NCBI GenBank assembly: GCA_035294245.1
Contig: DATGLG010000043.1
Span: 1-64,000, forward strand
Origin: DATGLG01 sp035294245
Lineage (GTDB): Bacteria; Pseudomonadota; Alphaproteobacteria; JACZXZ01
Direction: 5' to 3'
DNA length: 64,000 nt
Positions within the stretch are counted from its first letter, which is position 1. Each line of letters starts with the position of its first letter. Positions 7,711 to 15,448 of the stretch are shown piece after piece. The position numbers and the translations under genes were made by a program. The notes under the pieces were generated by a model. That model was given only the letters and a program-made list of their open reading frames with translations, ran no database searches and was not told the origin of the DNA.

Positions 7711-9162
7711 ATGAGGCACGATGACGATCGTCGTGACAGCAAGCAGGCTGTAAGCACCGCCCCGGATAGTAATCGTCGGGAGTTCCTCAAAGGCGCGGCC
7801 GGTGGTGCCGCGGCGGCCTTGGGAAGCTTCGCTATGCCTGGCATCGCCACGGCCCAGCAGGATGAGCTCCGGCCCCGGAAGATTCCCGCCAAACGCGATC
7901 GCCATGTACCGGGGAAGGCCAATCACTGGTATATCCCGGCCTCCGACCAGACGGTGCATTGGGGCTATTTCAGCAAGGGACTCAAGCCCCTGATCGAAAT
8001 CGACTCCGGGGATTTCGTCACGGTCGAGTGCCTGACCCATCAGGCCTCGGATGATTACGAGCGCATGATCCAGGGCGATCCAGGCGCCGAGAGCGTCTAT
8101 CACTGGACCAAGGACAAGAAGAACGTCGATCGCCGCGGCGCCGGCCCGCTCGACGCGCCGGTTGGCGCGGGCGGGGGTGCCGGCGTCCATATCCTCACCG
8201 GCCCGATCTTCGTGCGCAATGCTGCGCCCGGCGACGTCCTCGAGGTGCGCATTCTCGACATGTATCCGCGCCCATGCGCCAACCCCAAATTCCGGGGCAA
8301 GGCGTTCGGAACGAACATCGCCGCCTGGTGGGGTTACCAGTACCACGACCTTCTCGAAGACCCGAAGCCGCGCGAGGTGGTGACGATCTTCGAGCTCGAC
8401 GCCAGCGGCAAGCGGGACTGGGCGCGGCCCATCTACAATTACCGCTGGATGCCGATGACCGATCCCAGCGGGGTCGCGCACAAAATCTACGATTATCCAG
8501 GAATGGTCGTCGATCATAAGAATGTCCACGAGAACCATGGCATTCTCAAGGACGTGCGGATTCCGATCCGGCCGCATTTCGGCGTGATCGGCCTCGCGCC
8601 CAAAGAGGCCGACATCGTCAACTCGATCCCGCCGAGCTATACGGGCGGCAACATGGATGATTGGCGGGTCGGCAAGGGCGCGATCATGTACTACCCGGTT
8701 TCCGTCGAGGGGGCACTGCTCTCCGCCGGGGACACCCATGCGGCCCAAGGCGACTCCGAGCTTTGCGGCACCGCCATCGAATCCTCATGGACCGGGGTAT
8801 TTCAGATCGTTCTTCATAAACAGAACCAGCTCGAGCGGACAATTCTCCAGCATGTGCGCTGGCCGCTGCTCGAGACGGCTGACGAATGGGTCATCCACGG
8901 CTTCAGCTATCCCGACTACCTTACCGAGCTGGGAGCGAGCGCCCAGGACGAGATCTTCAAGAAATCCTCGGTCGACCTTGCGATGCGCGACGCCTTCCGC
9001 AAGCTGCGGCAGTTTCTCATGGAATCCCATCGCCTGAGCGAAGATGAGGCGATCGCGCTGATCTCCGTGGCCGCCGATTTCGGCGTGACGCAGGTCGTGG
9101 ACGGCAATTGGGGCGTTCACGCCAGCCTCAAGAAGCGGATTTTCGCGGCGGAGACGGTATAA
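7711..9162 (+). CDS. Tat-exported acetamidase/formamidase family protein
   Basis: 483 residues. The N-terminus has a twin-arginine signal (NRREFLKGAAGG, hydrophobic stretch, then MPGIATAQQ), so the folded enzyme should act in the periplasm. The rest matches the FmdA/AmdA amidase family (IDSGDFVTVECLTHQ, GPIFVRNAAPGDVLEVRILDM, FGVIGLAPK, HAAQGDSELCGTAIE), which hydrolyses formamide or short amides to the acid and ammonia using bound metal. At the C-terminus it has an extra helical part (MESHRLSEDEAIALIS) usual in longer members. It begins 257 bp after the NicX-like operon on the same strand, probably with its own promoter. Confidence 0.85.
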   Translation: MRHDDDRRDSKQAVSTAPDSNRREFLKGAAGGAAAALGSFAMPGIATAQQDELRPRKIPAKRDRHVPGKANHWYIPASDQTVHWGYFSKGLKPLIEIDSGDFVTVECLTHQASDDYERMIQGDPGAESVYHWTKDKKNVDRRGAGPLDAPVGAGGGAGVHILTGPIFVRNAAPGDVLEVRILDMYPRPCANPKFRGKAFGTNIAAWWGYQYHDLLEDPKPREVVTIFELDASGKRDWARPIYNYRWMPMTDPSGVAHKIYDYPGMVVDHKNVHENHGILKDVRIPIRPHFGVIGLAPKEADIVNSIPPSYTGGNMDDWRVGKGAIMYYPVSVEGALLSAGDTHAAQGDSELCGTAIESSWTGVFQIVLHKQNQLERTILQHVRWPLLETADEWVIHGFSYPDYLTELGASAQDEIFKKSSVDLAMRDAFRKLRQFLMESHRLSEDEAIALISVAADFGVTQVVDGNWGVHASLKKRIFAAETV

Positions 9163-9194
9163 GCTCACAGGGTCGGCGAGGCTAAGCCCGGCGC

Positions 9195-9565
9195 CTAAGG
9201 CAGGGTGGCCGTGGCGAAGTCGGGCCCGCGCGTGCGCGCCGCGGTCATCAGGGCGGCGAGACGCGCCGGCGCTTCCTTTGCCGCCTGCTGCTCGACGAGC
9301 CTCTCGACAGGCGGCGGCTTCAACAGCTCCTCGCCGCCTTCGAATACTGAGGCGCGGACATCGTCCCGGCGACCTCGCTCTTGAGCGTCAGCAGCCAATG
9401 ATGGGGGCCGGCGGGAAGATCCGCCGGGTGAAGCATCGCCCAGCCGAGGAAGATGAGGAGCGCATAGAAGATCACAATGGCGAGTCCAACCGGCCACCGC
9501 TTCTCGTCGCTGGACGCCGCCAAGACCTCGTCGGGAATCAGATCATGAGGACCGCGGGGGAGCAT
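9195..9565 (-). pseudogene. Small membrane protein, apparently frameshifted
   Basis: The start at 9565 is well supported by AGGAGG five bases upstream. The first frame gives MLPRGPHDLIPDEVL, then one transmembrane helix (VGLAIVIFYALLIFLGWAML), and stops at 9320. Near 9340-9370 the minus-1 frame takes over with a protein-like tail (VFEGGEELLKPPPVERLVEQQ ... GPDFATATLP) closed at 9195. Joining the frames yields one protein of about 123 residues with a cytoplasmic helical tail. A single-base indel, a sequencing error or programmed shifting could explain it. No family recognised. Confidence 0.45.
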
Positions 9566-9755
9566 AGCGCCCTCCTCCTTGTCGCACCGCTTCCTTAACT
9601 TTCCTACGCGCGTCATCCGGCTTGCCTTGCGCGGGAAGGAAGACGGGTGCGAAAATCTTTGACACCGCCTGCGAGCCTAGCACCATGCGGGGGATGGCGG
9701 CGTGTCCGAGATCACAGGGGTGTCACGGGACGCCTGCCGCCGAGGAGGTGCGCGC

Positions 9756-10625
9756 ATGCCGCAGGAGAAGGTCGGCGTCGTCGGCGCCGGGATGATGGGA
9801 GCCGAGATCGCGCTCGTCTTCGCCATGGCGGGGCACGACGTGCTGCTTGCGGATACCGGCTCCGCCGTGGTCGAGGCGGCGCTTGCCAGGCTCGCCGGCG
9901 TCCTCGACAAGGGTGTCGAGCGTCGCTTCTGGACCGCGGATGCCGCCGCCGCGGCGCGCCGGAATCTCAAGCCTGCCACGTCCCTCGCCGCCTATGATGA
10001 TCGCGACTTGGTGATCGAGGCGGTCTTCGAGGACGCCGCGGTCAAAGGTGCGCTGTTCCGGGAGCTCGACGAGATCTGCCAGCCGAGCTGTGTCTTCGCG
10101 AGCAACACCTCGACGATCTCCATTTCGACCTTGGCCGCCAATGTCGCGCCGGCGCGGCGCGGGCGCTTTCTCGGCACCCATTTCTTCTCGCCGGTCTCGC
10201 GCATGAAGCTCGTCGAGGTGATGCCCGCTTTCGACACCGACGCGGCGGTCGTTGAGCGGGTGACGGCGCTCTGCCGTGAGATCGGCAAGGTGCCGGTGCG
10301 CATCAAGGACGTGCCCGGTTTCGCCGTCAATCGCCTGCTCCACGCCGTCTTCATCGAGGCGGTGCGCCTCGTCGAGGAGGGGGTCGCGACACCCGAGGAC
10401 ATCGACACGGCGTGCCGGCTCGGCCTCGGCCATCCCGTCGGCCCGTTCCAGCTCATGGACCAGGTGACCAACGGGCTCTCGCTCCAGGTGCAGGAGATTC
10501 TCCAGGACGCCTACGGCGAGCGCTTTCGTCCGCGCCCGCTCATGAAGCAAATGGTGCGCGCCGGCTTCGACGGCCGCAAAGCCGGCCGCGGCTGGTTCCG
10601 ATATGAAACAGGCAAGCGTGGGTAA
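9756..10625 (+). CDS. 3-hydroxyacyl-CoA dehydrogenase (3-hydroxybutyryl-CoA dehydrogenase type)
   Basis: 289 residues, the usual size of the single-function enzyme that oxidises 3-hydroxyacyl-CoA with NAD(P). The N-terminal Rossmann fold is VGVVGAGMMGAEIA, the catalytic histidine lies in GTHFFSPVSRMKLVEV, and the C-terminal helical domain contains DVPGFAVNRLLH and GLGHPVGPFQLMD. ATG 9756 is preceded by GAGGAGG, which excludes an upstream in-frame ATG. With paaG and paaJ elsewhere in the window it could supply the PaaH step of phenylacetate breakdown, but it is not in that operon and could equally serve short-chain beta-oxidation. Confidence 0.92.
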   Translation: MPQEKVGVVGAGMMGAEIALVFAMAGHDVLLADTGSAVVEAALARLAGVLDKGVERRFWTADAAAAARRNLKPATSLAAYDDRDLVIEAVFEDAAVKGALFRELDEICQPSCVFASNTSTISISTLAANVAPARRGRFLGTHFFSPVSRMKLVEVMPAFDTDAAVVERVTALCREIGKVPVRIKDVPGFAVNRLLHAVFIEAVRLVEEGVATPEDIDTACRLGLGHPVGPFQLMDQVTNGLSLQVQEILQDAYGERFRPRPLMKQMVRAGFDGRKAGRGWFRYETGKRG

Positions 10626-10646
10626 GGAGGATAGGACCCGCGGCGC

Positions 10647-11045
10647 CTAAGTCGGCGGTGGCGTCATTCCGAGCCGCGCGAAGAAGCGTGCGAGATTGAC
10701 GACGGCGCGGCCGTGGGTGCCCTCCATGAGGAGGGTATCGTTCCACTTGGCCGTGACCGCGAAGGTGACCTGGCGGCCCGCGACCTCGGTGACCGTGGCC
10801 GTCGCCTCGACGACTGCACCCGCCGGTGCCGCGGCGAGATGCCGGACGTTGACGAAGGTGCCGACGGAGCCTTCGCCCGGCTCGAATTGCGGCTCGATGC
10901 AGCCATGGGCCGCCAGCTCGAGAAAGCCGATGAGAATTGGCGTCGCGATGACGGTCATACCCTTGTTGCCGAGCGCGTCGGCGGTATGGGCATGCGTGGT
11001 CTCGACGCGATAAGTATGGCTCTGGCCGAGGGCGACGGGCTTCAT
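10647..11045 (-). CDS. Hotdog-fold thioesterase related to fluoroacetyl-CoA thioesterase FlK
   Basis: 132 residues. Three catalytic positions known from FlK can be placed: Thr in VIATPILIGF, Glu eight residues later in FLELAAH, and His in VNVRHLAAAPAG. The segment EPGEGSVGT is also shared with FlK-type proteins. Such enzymes cleave small acyl-CoA thioesters. The ATG overlaps the stop of the preceding gene (ATGA at 11042-11045), so translation is coupled to the 235-residue protein upstream. Proteins of this group in non-fluoroacetate producers have unknown acyl-CoA substrates. Confidence 0.8.
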   Translation of the reverse strand: MKPVALGQSHTYRVETTHAHTADALGNKGMTVIATPILIGFLELAAHGCIEPQFEPGEGSVGTFVNVRHLAAAPAGAVVEATATVTEVAGRQVTFAVTAKWNDTLLMEGTHGRAVVNLARFFARLGMTPPPT

Positions 11046-11749
11046 CCGGCCGACCTCGCGCCCTTTAGGCTCTTGCCGCGACGCGCGCGGCGCACCGCCG
11101 CCTTGCGCTTCGGCCGCGCGGCCTTGACCAGCTTTCCCTTGCGCACCGTGGCGGCCGGTTTCGCGCGGGTCTCGCGCTCGAGCGCATGGACCGAGGCCCG
11201 CACCCCCTTCTCGCGGATGGCGTAGGGCATGCGCCCCTTGTCGAGGGCGGTCTCGATCCGGCGCAGCACGTCGAGATCGTGCTCGTCGCGATAGGGCTTG
11301 AGGTCGAGATCGGCGGGCACCTTGGTCAGCCGCTCGTCGCCGATCCGCTTCACATATTTCTGCATGAAGCGGTCGTAATCGTGCCAATTGATGCGGTCGG
11401 CACGGATGGCGGCCTGCTCGGCGCGCGTGGCGATCTGATGGGCATGGAGATAATGCAGGCCGAGCTGATCGATGAGCGTCTTCTCCACCTCCTCGTGTAG
11501 AATGAGATAGCGATCGACCTCGATCTCGCGGCCGTGAAAGGCGAAGACCTTGGGAAGGTGACGATCGATATAGATCGTCTTGCCGTCGAGGCTGTAGCCG
11601 GCGAGATAGGGAATGTCGTGGGCGCGGTCCAGCTTCCGCACGCGACGCAGGATCGCATCGAGGGCGCGATCGAGCATCAGACTCGAGACGTACCATTCCG
11701 GCAGCGTCAGCTTTTTGTGGGGTGCGATCGGATGGCAAACGCTCGGCAT
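11042..11749 (-). CDS. Conserved protein of unknown function with a lysine/arginine-rich tail
   Basis: 235 residues. Residues 1-170 look globular, with SLDGKTIYIDRHLP, the charged helix YLILHEEVEKTLIDQLGLHYLHAHQIA (an HEExE-like cluster with further histidines), and INWHDYDRFMQKYVKRI. The HEE...H arrangement resembles a zinc-protease helix, but no full metalloprotease domain is recognised. The last 50 residues are very rich in Lys and Arg (RKGKLVKAARPKRKAAVRRA), suggesting nucleic-acid or membrane contact. It is the first gene of a two-gene unit with the FlK-like thioesterase. Confidence 0.72.
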   Translation of the reverse strand: MPSVCHPIAPHKKLTLPEWYVSSLMLDRALDAILRRVRKLDRAHDIPYLAGYSLDGKTIYIDRHLPKVFAFHGREIEVDRYLILHEEVEKTLIDQLGLHYLHAHQIATRAEQAAIRADRINWHDYDRFMQKYVKRIGDERLTKVPADLDLKPYRDEHDLDVLRRIETALDKGRMPYAIREKGVRASVHALERETRAKPAATVRKGKLVKAARPKRKAAVRRARRGKSLKGARSAG

Positions 11750-11868
11750 GGCGTGCTCCTGCCGCTGAAAGAATAGCTGCCAAACGTTACGGTATCCGTC
11801 GCCAGGTCACAAGGGCGGCGACAGGGCGGCGGCGAGGCGCCGTAGCGTGACCTGCGGCGCGTCTTTTG

Positions 11869-13182
11869 TCATCGCCGCTCCCGGCAGGCGGCGAGCATGT
11901 CCTCGATGCGGATGAACTTCTCCCGCGGCCGCCCCGCCGTTGCGCGCTTCACCTCCGCGGCGTTGATGCATTGCCACTCGGCGAAGCTCACCGGGTGACA
12001 GCCGCGCGCGGCGAGCAGACGGTCGAGGGTGGCAGGGCCCGGCTTGCCGGTCGTCTCGGCGCTGGCGAGATCGGTGGCGATGAGCTCGACCACCGCCGCC
12101 GAATCGGCGCGGTTGGTGGGAATCGTGCCCGAGGGCCCGCGCTTGCTCCAGCCCACCGCGTAGACCCCCGGCTCGACGCGCCCCTCGACATTGCGAACGA
12201 TGCCACGGCGCTCGTCCATGGGCAGGCCGGCGAAGGCCTGGCCGGCATAGCCGATCGCCGTGATCACGGTGGCGACGGGAAGCTCGAAGCTCGCGCCATG
12301 CGAGCTCGCGTCGCCGGGCCCGTTCGTGCGTGCAAGGCGCAGACCGTCCACATGGCGCGTGCCGAGCACCGCCTGCGGCGCCGACCAGAAGAGAAAGTGA
12401 AGGCGCAGAGGCTTGTCGCCTGGCTTGTTGGCGGCAAAGCGGCGCAGGATCTCGAGGATCTTCTCCTTGGCCTTGACAGTCTCGGGCGGCGCCGCCGCGA
12501 TGTCCCGCTCCAACGCGTCGCCATCGACGAGGGGCACGCAGCGCGCGAGCTGGCCGAGCTCCGCGAGCTCGACGGGCGTGAAGCTCGCCTGCACCGGTCC
12601 GCGGCGGCCGATGAGATAGATGTCCTCGAGCGGCGCCTTGGCGATCACCTCCGCGGCATGGCGGCAGAGATCCGATTTCGCCATCTCCTCGGGCGTCTTG
12701 GCGAGGACGCGCACGCAATCGATGGCGACATTGCCGTTGCCGATCACGGCGACCGCCTTGCCTGAAAGGGCGGGGGCGAGGGCGTGGAAGCCGGGGTGGC
12801 CGTTATACCAGCCGACGAAGGCCCAGGAGCCGTAGACGCCGGAAAGCTCCTCGCCGGGGATTCCGAGGCGGCGGTCGATCGGGCAGCCGATCGCGACGAT
12901 CACGGCATCATAAATCCTCTTGAGCTCGTCATAGGCGACGTCGCGCCCGATCTCCACATGGCCGAGGAAGCGGACGCCCTCGCGGCCGGCAATGCGCTCG
13001 AAGACGCGCTGCACCGCCTTGGTGCTCTGATGATCGGGAGCGACGCCGCCGCGCACCAGCCCATAGGGTGTCGGCAGGCGGTCGATGATGTCGATGCGGC
13101 AGCCCGGCAGCCGGCGCAGCAGCGCGTCCGCCGCGTAGAACCCCGAAGGGCCGCTGCCAATGATGGCGATCGCAGCAGTCAC
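11869..13182 (-). CDS. fprA: Ferredoxin--NADP+ reductase (adrenodoxin-reductase type)
   Basis: 437 residues of the FAD- and NADP-binding family of mycobacterial FprA and mitochondrial adrenodoxin reductase, moving electrons between NADPH and ferredoxin. Visible are the N-terminal FAD fold IAIIGSGPSGFYAADALL, the conserved PTPYGLVRGGVAPDHQSTK, the NADP fold VAVIGNGNVAIDCVRVL, and the C-terminal VYAVGWSKRGPSGTIPTN. The start is GTG at 13182, overlapping the stop of paaX upstream (GTGA), so translation should be coupled. Coupling to a phenylacetyl-CoA-type regulator suggests it feeds electrons to a ring oxygenase. Confidence 0.92.
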   Translation of the reverse strand: MTAAIAIIGSGPSGFYAADALLRRLPGCRIDIIDRLPTPYGLVRGGVAPDHQSTKAVQRVFERIAGREGVRFLGHVEIGRDVAYDELKRIYDAVIVAIGCPIDRRLGIPGEELSGVYGSWAFVGWYNGHPGFHALAPALSGKAVAVIGNGNVAIDCVRVLAKTPEEMAKSDLCRHAAEVIAKAPLEDIYLIGRRGPVQASFTPVELAELGQLARCVPLVDGDALERDIAAAPPETVKAKEKILEILRRFAANKPGDKPLRLHFLFWSAPQAVLGTRHVDGLRLARTNGPGDASSHGASFELPVATVITAIGYAGQAFAGLPMDERRGIVRNVEGRVEPGVYAVGWSKRGPSGTIPTNRADSAAVVELIATDLASAETTGKPGPATLDRLLAARGCHPVSFAEWQCINAAEVKRATAGRPREKFIRIEDMLAACRERR

Positions 13183-14147
13183 TCTGCGGCCGTCTCTCGT
13201 AGCGCGTCGCCGGGCGCGAGCCCGCCGAAGCGATCGTTGAAATAGGACGCTGCCTCCGGAAAGGGACCCTCCGCCGCTTCGGGTATCGCCATCAGGTGGC
13301 GCTCGGCGGGCAGAGCGGCGCGGCGATAGATGTTGCGGCAGAGAAGGCGCGCCGCCCGACCCGCCCAGTCGCCCGGCAGCAGCTCCTCCGGAAGTTGCGG
13401 ATCGCGCAGCAGCACCCGGCGATACTCGTGGATCAGCAGCACGCGGATGAGGAAGCAGGCGGCGGGATCGAGCGTTTCCGCCGGTGTCGCCTCGAGGGCG
13501 TGCCAGGCCGGACGGAAGCGGTCGAGGAAGTCGCCGTAATCGCGCGACAGCGCCTCCAGGTCCCAGGCGCGGCGCACGAGATTGCGCAAGGCGGCTTCGC
13601 TCGTGATGGCGTCACGCCGCGCGCGCATGGCCACGACGCGATCGACGAGCGCCAAATCCTGCAGCACGTGACGCAAGGCCTCGGGATCGACGCTCGGATG
13701 GGCGAACAGTCCCGAAGCGAGCGCGCCGAAGCCGAGCCATGCCAATTCGGTCCTGAGCCGCTCGCGCTCGGCCGGCGTGAGCGTATCGGCCGCCGTCGAG
13801 ACCAGAAGCCACTCTCCCGTCCATGGGCTGCGGTGGGCGGCGTAGATGCGGCGATGCGCATCCTCGAAGCGGCGCCGGCCGTTTTCCGTGAAGCTGTAAT
13901 AGCTGCGCCGCCCGAGCTGGCGCGAGACGAGCCAATCCTCGCGGGAGAGGCGCAGCACGGCGGTGCGCACCAGGCGCTCGTTGACGCCGAAGGGCGCCAT
14001 CAGCGCGATCAGGCTGCCGAGCCAGACGGTGCCGCCATGGGGTGCGATTGCATCCCCGAAAACGGTCACGATCAGGGACTTCGCTTTCGGCGTCGTTTGG
14101 CTGAGCAGCTCGCGGGCGATCTCGTCGAGGCGTTTCCCCTTGGACAT
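13179..14147 (-). CDS. paaX: PaaX-family transcriptional repressor
   Basis: 322 residues matching PaaX, the GntR-like winged-helix repressor of phenylacetate genes whose inducer is phenylacetyl-CoA. The N-terminal DNA-binding part is KAKSLIVTVFGDAIAPHGGTVWLGSLIALM with GVNERLVRTAVLRLSREDWL. The middle has the PaaX signature SPWTGEWLLVS, and the C-terminal part includes FLIRVLLIHEYRRVLLRDPQLPEELLP and the terminal YFNDRFGG. It is co-transcribed with and overlaps the ferredoxin reductase gene. Relevant targets in this window would be paaK, the paaG-paaI-paaJ operon and the paaY unit. Confidence 0.93.
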   Translation of the reverse strand: MSKGKRLDEIARELLSQTTPKAKSLIVTVFGDAIAPHGGTVWLGSLIALMAPFGVNERLVRTAVLRLSREDWLVSRQLGRRSYYSFTENGRRRFEDAHRRIYAAHRSPWTGEWLLVSTAADTLTPAERERLRTELAWLGFGALASGLFAHPSVDPEALRHVLQDLALVDRVVAMRARRDAITSEAALRNLVRRAWDLEALSRDYGDFLDRFRPAWHALEATPAETLDPAACFLIRVLLIHEYRRVLLRDPQLPEELLPGDWAGRAARLLCRNIYRRAALPAERHLMAIPEAAEGPFPEAASYFNDRFGGLAPGDALRETAAE

Positions 14148-14303
14148 CCACTCCCTTCCGAGCGCATCCTCATGGACGCATTCATTTTATTCGCAGGGGA
14201 CTCGGACACAAGACGGTATCATCCCCTCATGCAGGGGCCGCCGGCCCTTGGGTCGGCCGATCGTCAGCCGGTCTCCGGCTCGGCCGGGCCCGCCGCCTTG
14301 GCC

Positions 14304-14337
14304 CGGATAATTTCCTCTTTTTAAAGGAAACTATCCG
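14304..14337. promoter_or_regulatory. Long imperfect palindrome between paaX and mlaA
   Basis: CGGATA-A-TTTCCT (14304-14316) pairs with AGGAAA-C-TATCCG (14325-14337) around a T/A-rich centre. It lies in the 344-bp gap between two divergent genes, 157 bp before paaX and 155 bp before mlaA. It could be an operator (for example for PaaX) or a transcript hairpin. The rest of the gap (14148-14491) holds no convincing ORF. Confidence 0.45.
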
Positions 14338-14491
14338 AGACTGCCGCGGTCTCCTCGGGCCGCCGCCCCTTCCCACTGGAAAAAATCGTGGCGATGGGCT
14401 ACACGCACGGGGCGCGGAGCGACTCGTCTCTCGGCCTTGGGTGCGCGAGGCGGCGTGTTGAGGGACAAAGGGGCCAGGCCAGGGGCAAGTC

Positions 14492-15292
14492 ATGACGAGA
14501 GCCGGTAAGACCGCGTTGATCCTCTCCTTGCTGCTTGCGCTCGCGGCGTGCGCGGCGACGCCCAAGGACCCGGACGATCGCAAGCAGGTCGACGAGACCA
14601 ACGACCCCGCCGAGCCGGCGAACCGCACGATCTTCGCCGTCAACAAGGCTCTCGACGACAACGTCATGCGGCCGGTCGCCGTCGCCTATCGCGACAACGT
14701 CCCCGAAGGCGTGCAGCACGGCGTCCACAATTTCCTCAGCAATCTGAGCGAGCCGGTCATCGGGCTCAACGATGCGCTTCAGGGCAACATGGGTCGCGCC
14801 CAGACGGCTTGGCTGCGCTTCGTGATGAACACCGTCTTCGGCGGGGTCGGGCTCTTCGATGTCGCGACCCCGTCGAAGCTGCCCCATCACGATTCCGATT
14901 TCGGCCAGACCCTTGGCGTCTGGGGCATCCCCCAGGGGCCGTTCGTCGAGCTGCCGGTCTTCGGCCCCTCGGATGTGCGCGACGCCGTCGGCACCGGCAT
15001 CAGCTTCGTCGTCGATCCCTTCTTCCTCGCCGGCGGCGCGCCCCTGACCTATGCCTCGATCGGCGTCGGCGGGGGCAACGCCATCGATCAGCGCGCCGCC
15101 AATATCGACACCCTCGACGCGATTGAATCGACCTCCGTCGACTACTACGCCACACTGCGCAGCCTGTATCGCCAGCGCCGCGAGGCGCTCGTCGAGGAGG
15201 GCAAAAACCCGGATCAGCACCATGGCGGCCGCGTCGACGTGATCCTGCCCCCCGACGAGGTGCCGGACATCCAGCCCGGGAACACGCCCTGA
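14492..15292 (+). CDS. mlaA: MlaA/VacJ-family outer-membrane lipoprotein
   Basis: 266 residues. A lipoprotein signal peptide ends in the lipobox LAAC (Cys20). The MlaA core follows: DPAEPANRTIFAVNKALDDNVMRPVAVAYRDNVPEGVQHGVHNFLSNLSEP, GRAQTAWLRFVMNTVFG, GLFDVATPSKLPHHDSDFGQTLGVWG and GPFVELPVFGPSDVRDAVG. MlaA forms a ring in the inner leaflet of the outer membrane and removes misplaced phospholipids, passing them to MlaC for retrograde transport. The other mla genes are not in this window. Length is normal. Confidence 0.95.
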   Translation: MTRAGKTALILSLLLALAACAATPKDPDDRKQVDETNDPAEPANRTIFAVNKALDDNVMRPVAVAYRDNVPEGVQHGVHNFLSNLSEPVIGLNDALQGNMGRAQTAWLRFVMNTVFGGVGLFDVATPSKLPHHDSDFGQTLGVWGIPQGPFVELPVFGPSDVRDAVGTGISFVVDPFFLAGGAPLTYASIGVGGGNAIDQRAANIDTLDAIESTSVDYYATLRSLYRQRREALVEEGKNPDQHHGGRVDVILPPDEVPDIQPGNTP

Positions 15293-15448
15293 ATCTGGAC
15301 TCGGGGCTGCGCGACCCGGCGCAGCGGCGTGCGCGAGAGACTTCCGCGGCGCGCAAGCATCGGTTAGCCTGGATTGCCGGCCGCCGTGCGGCGGGCGGCG
15401 ATGCGCGCAAGACACAAGAATGCGCCGGGAAACAGGGAGGTATGCGGA

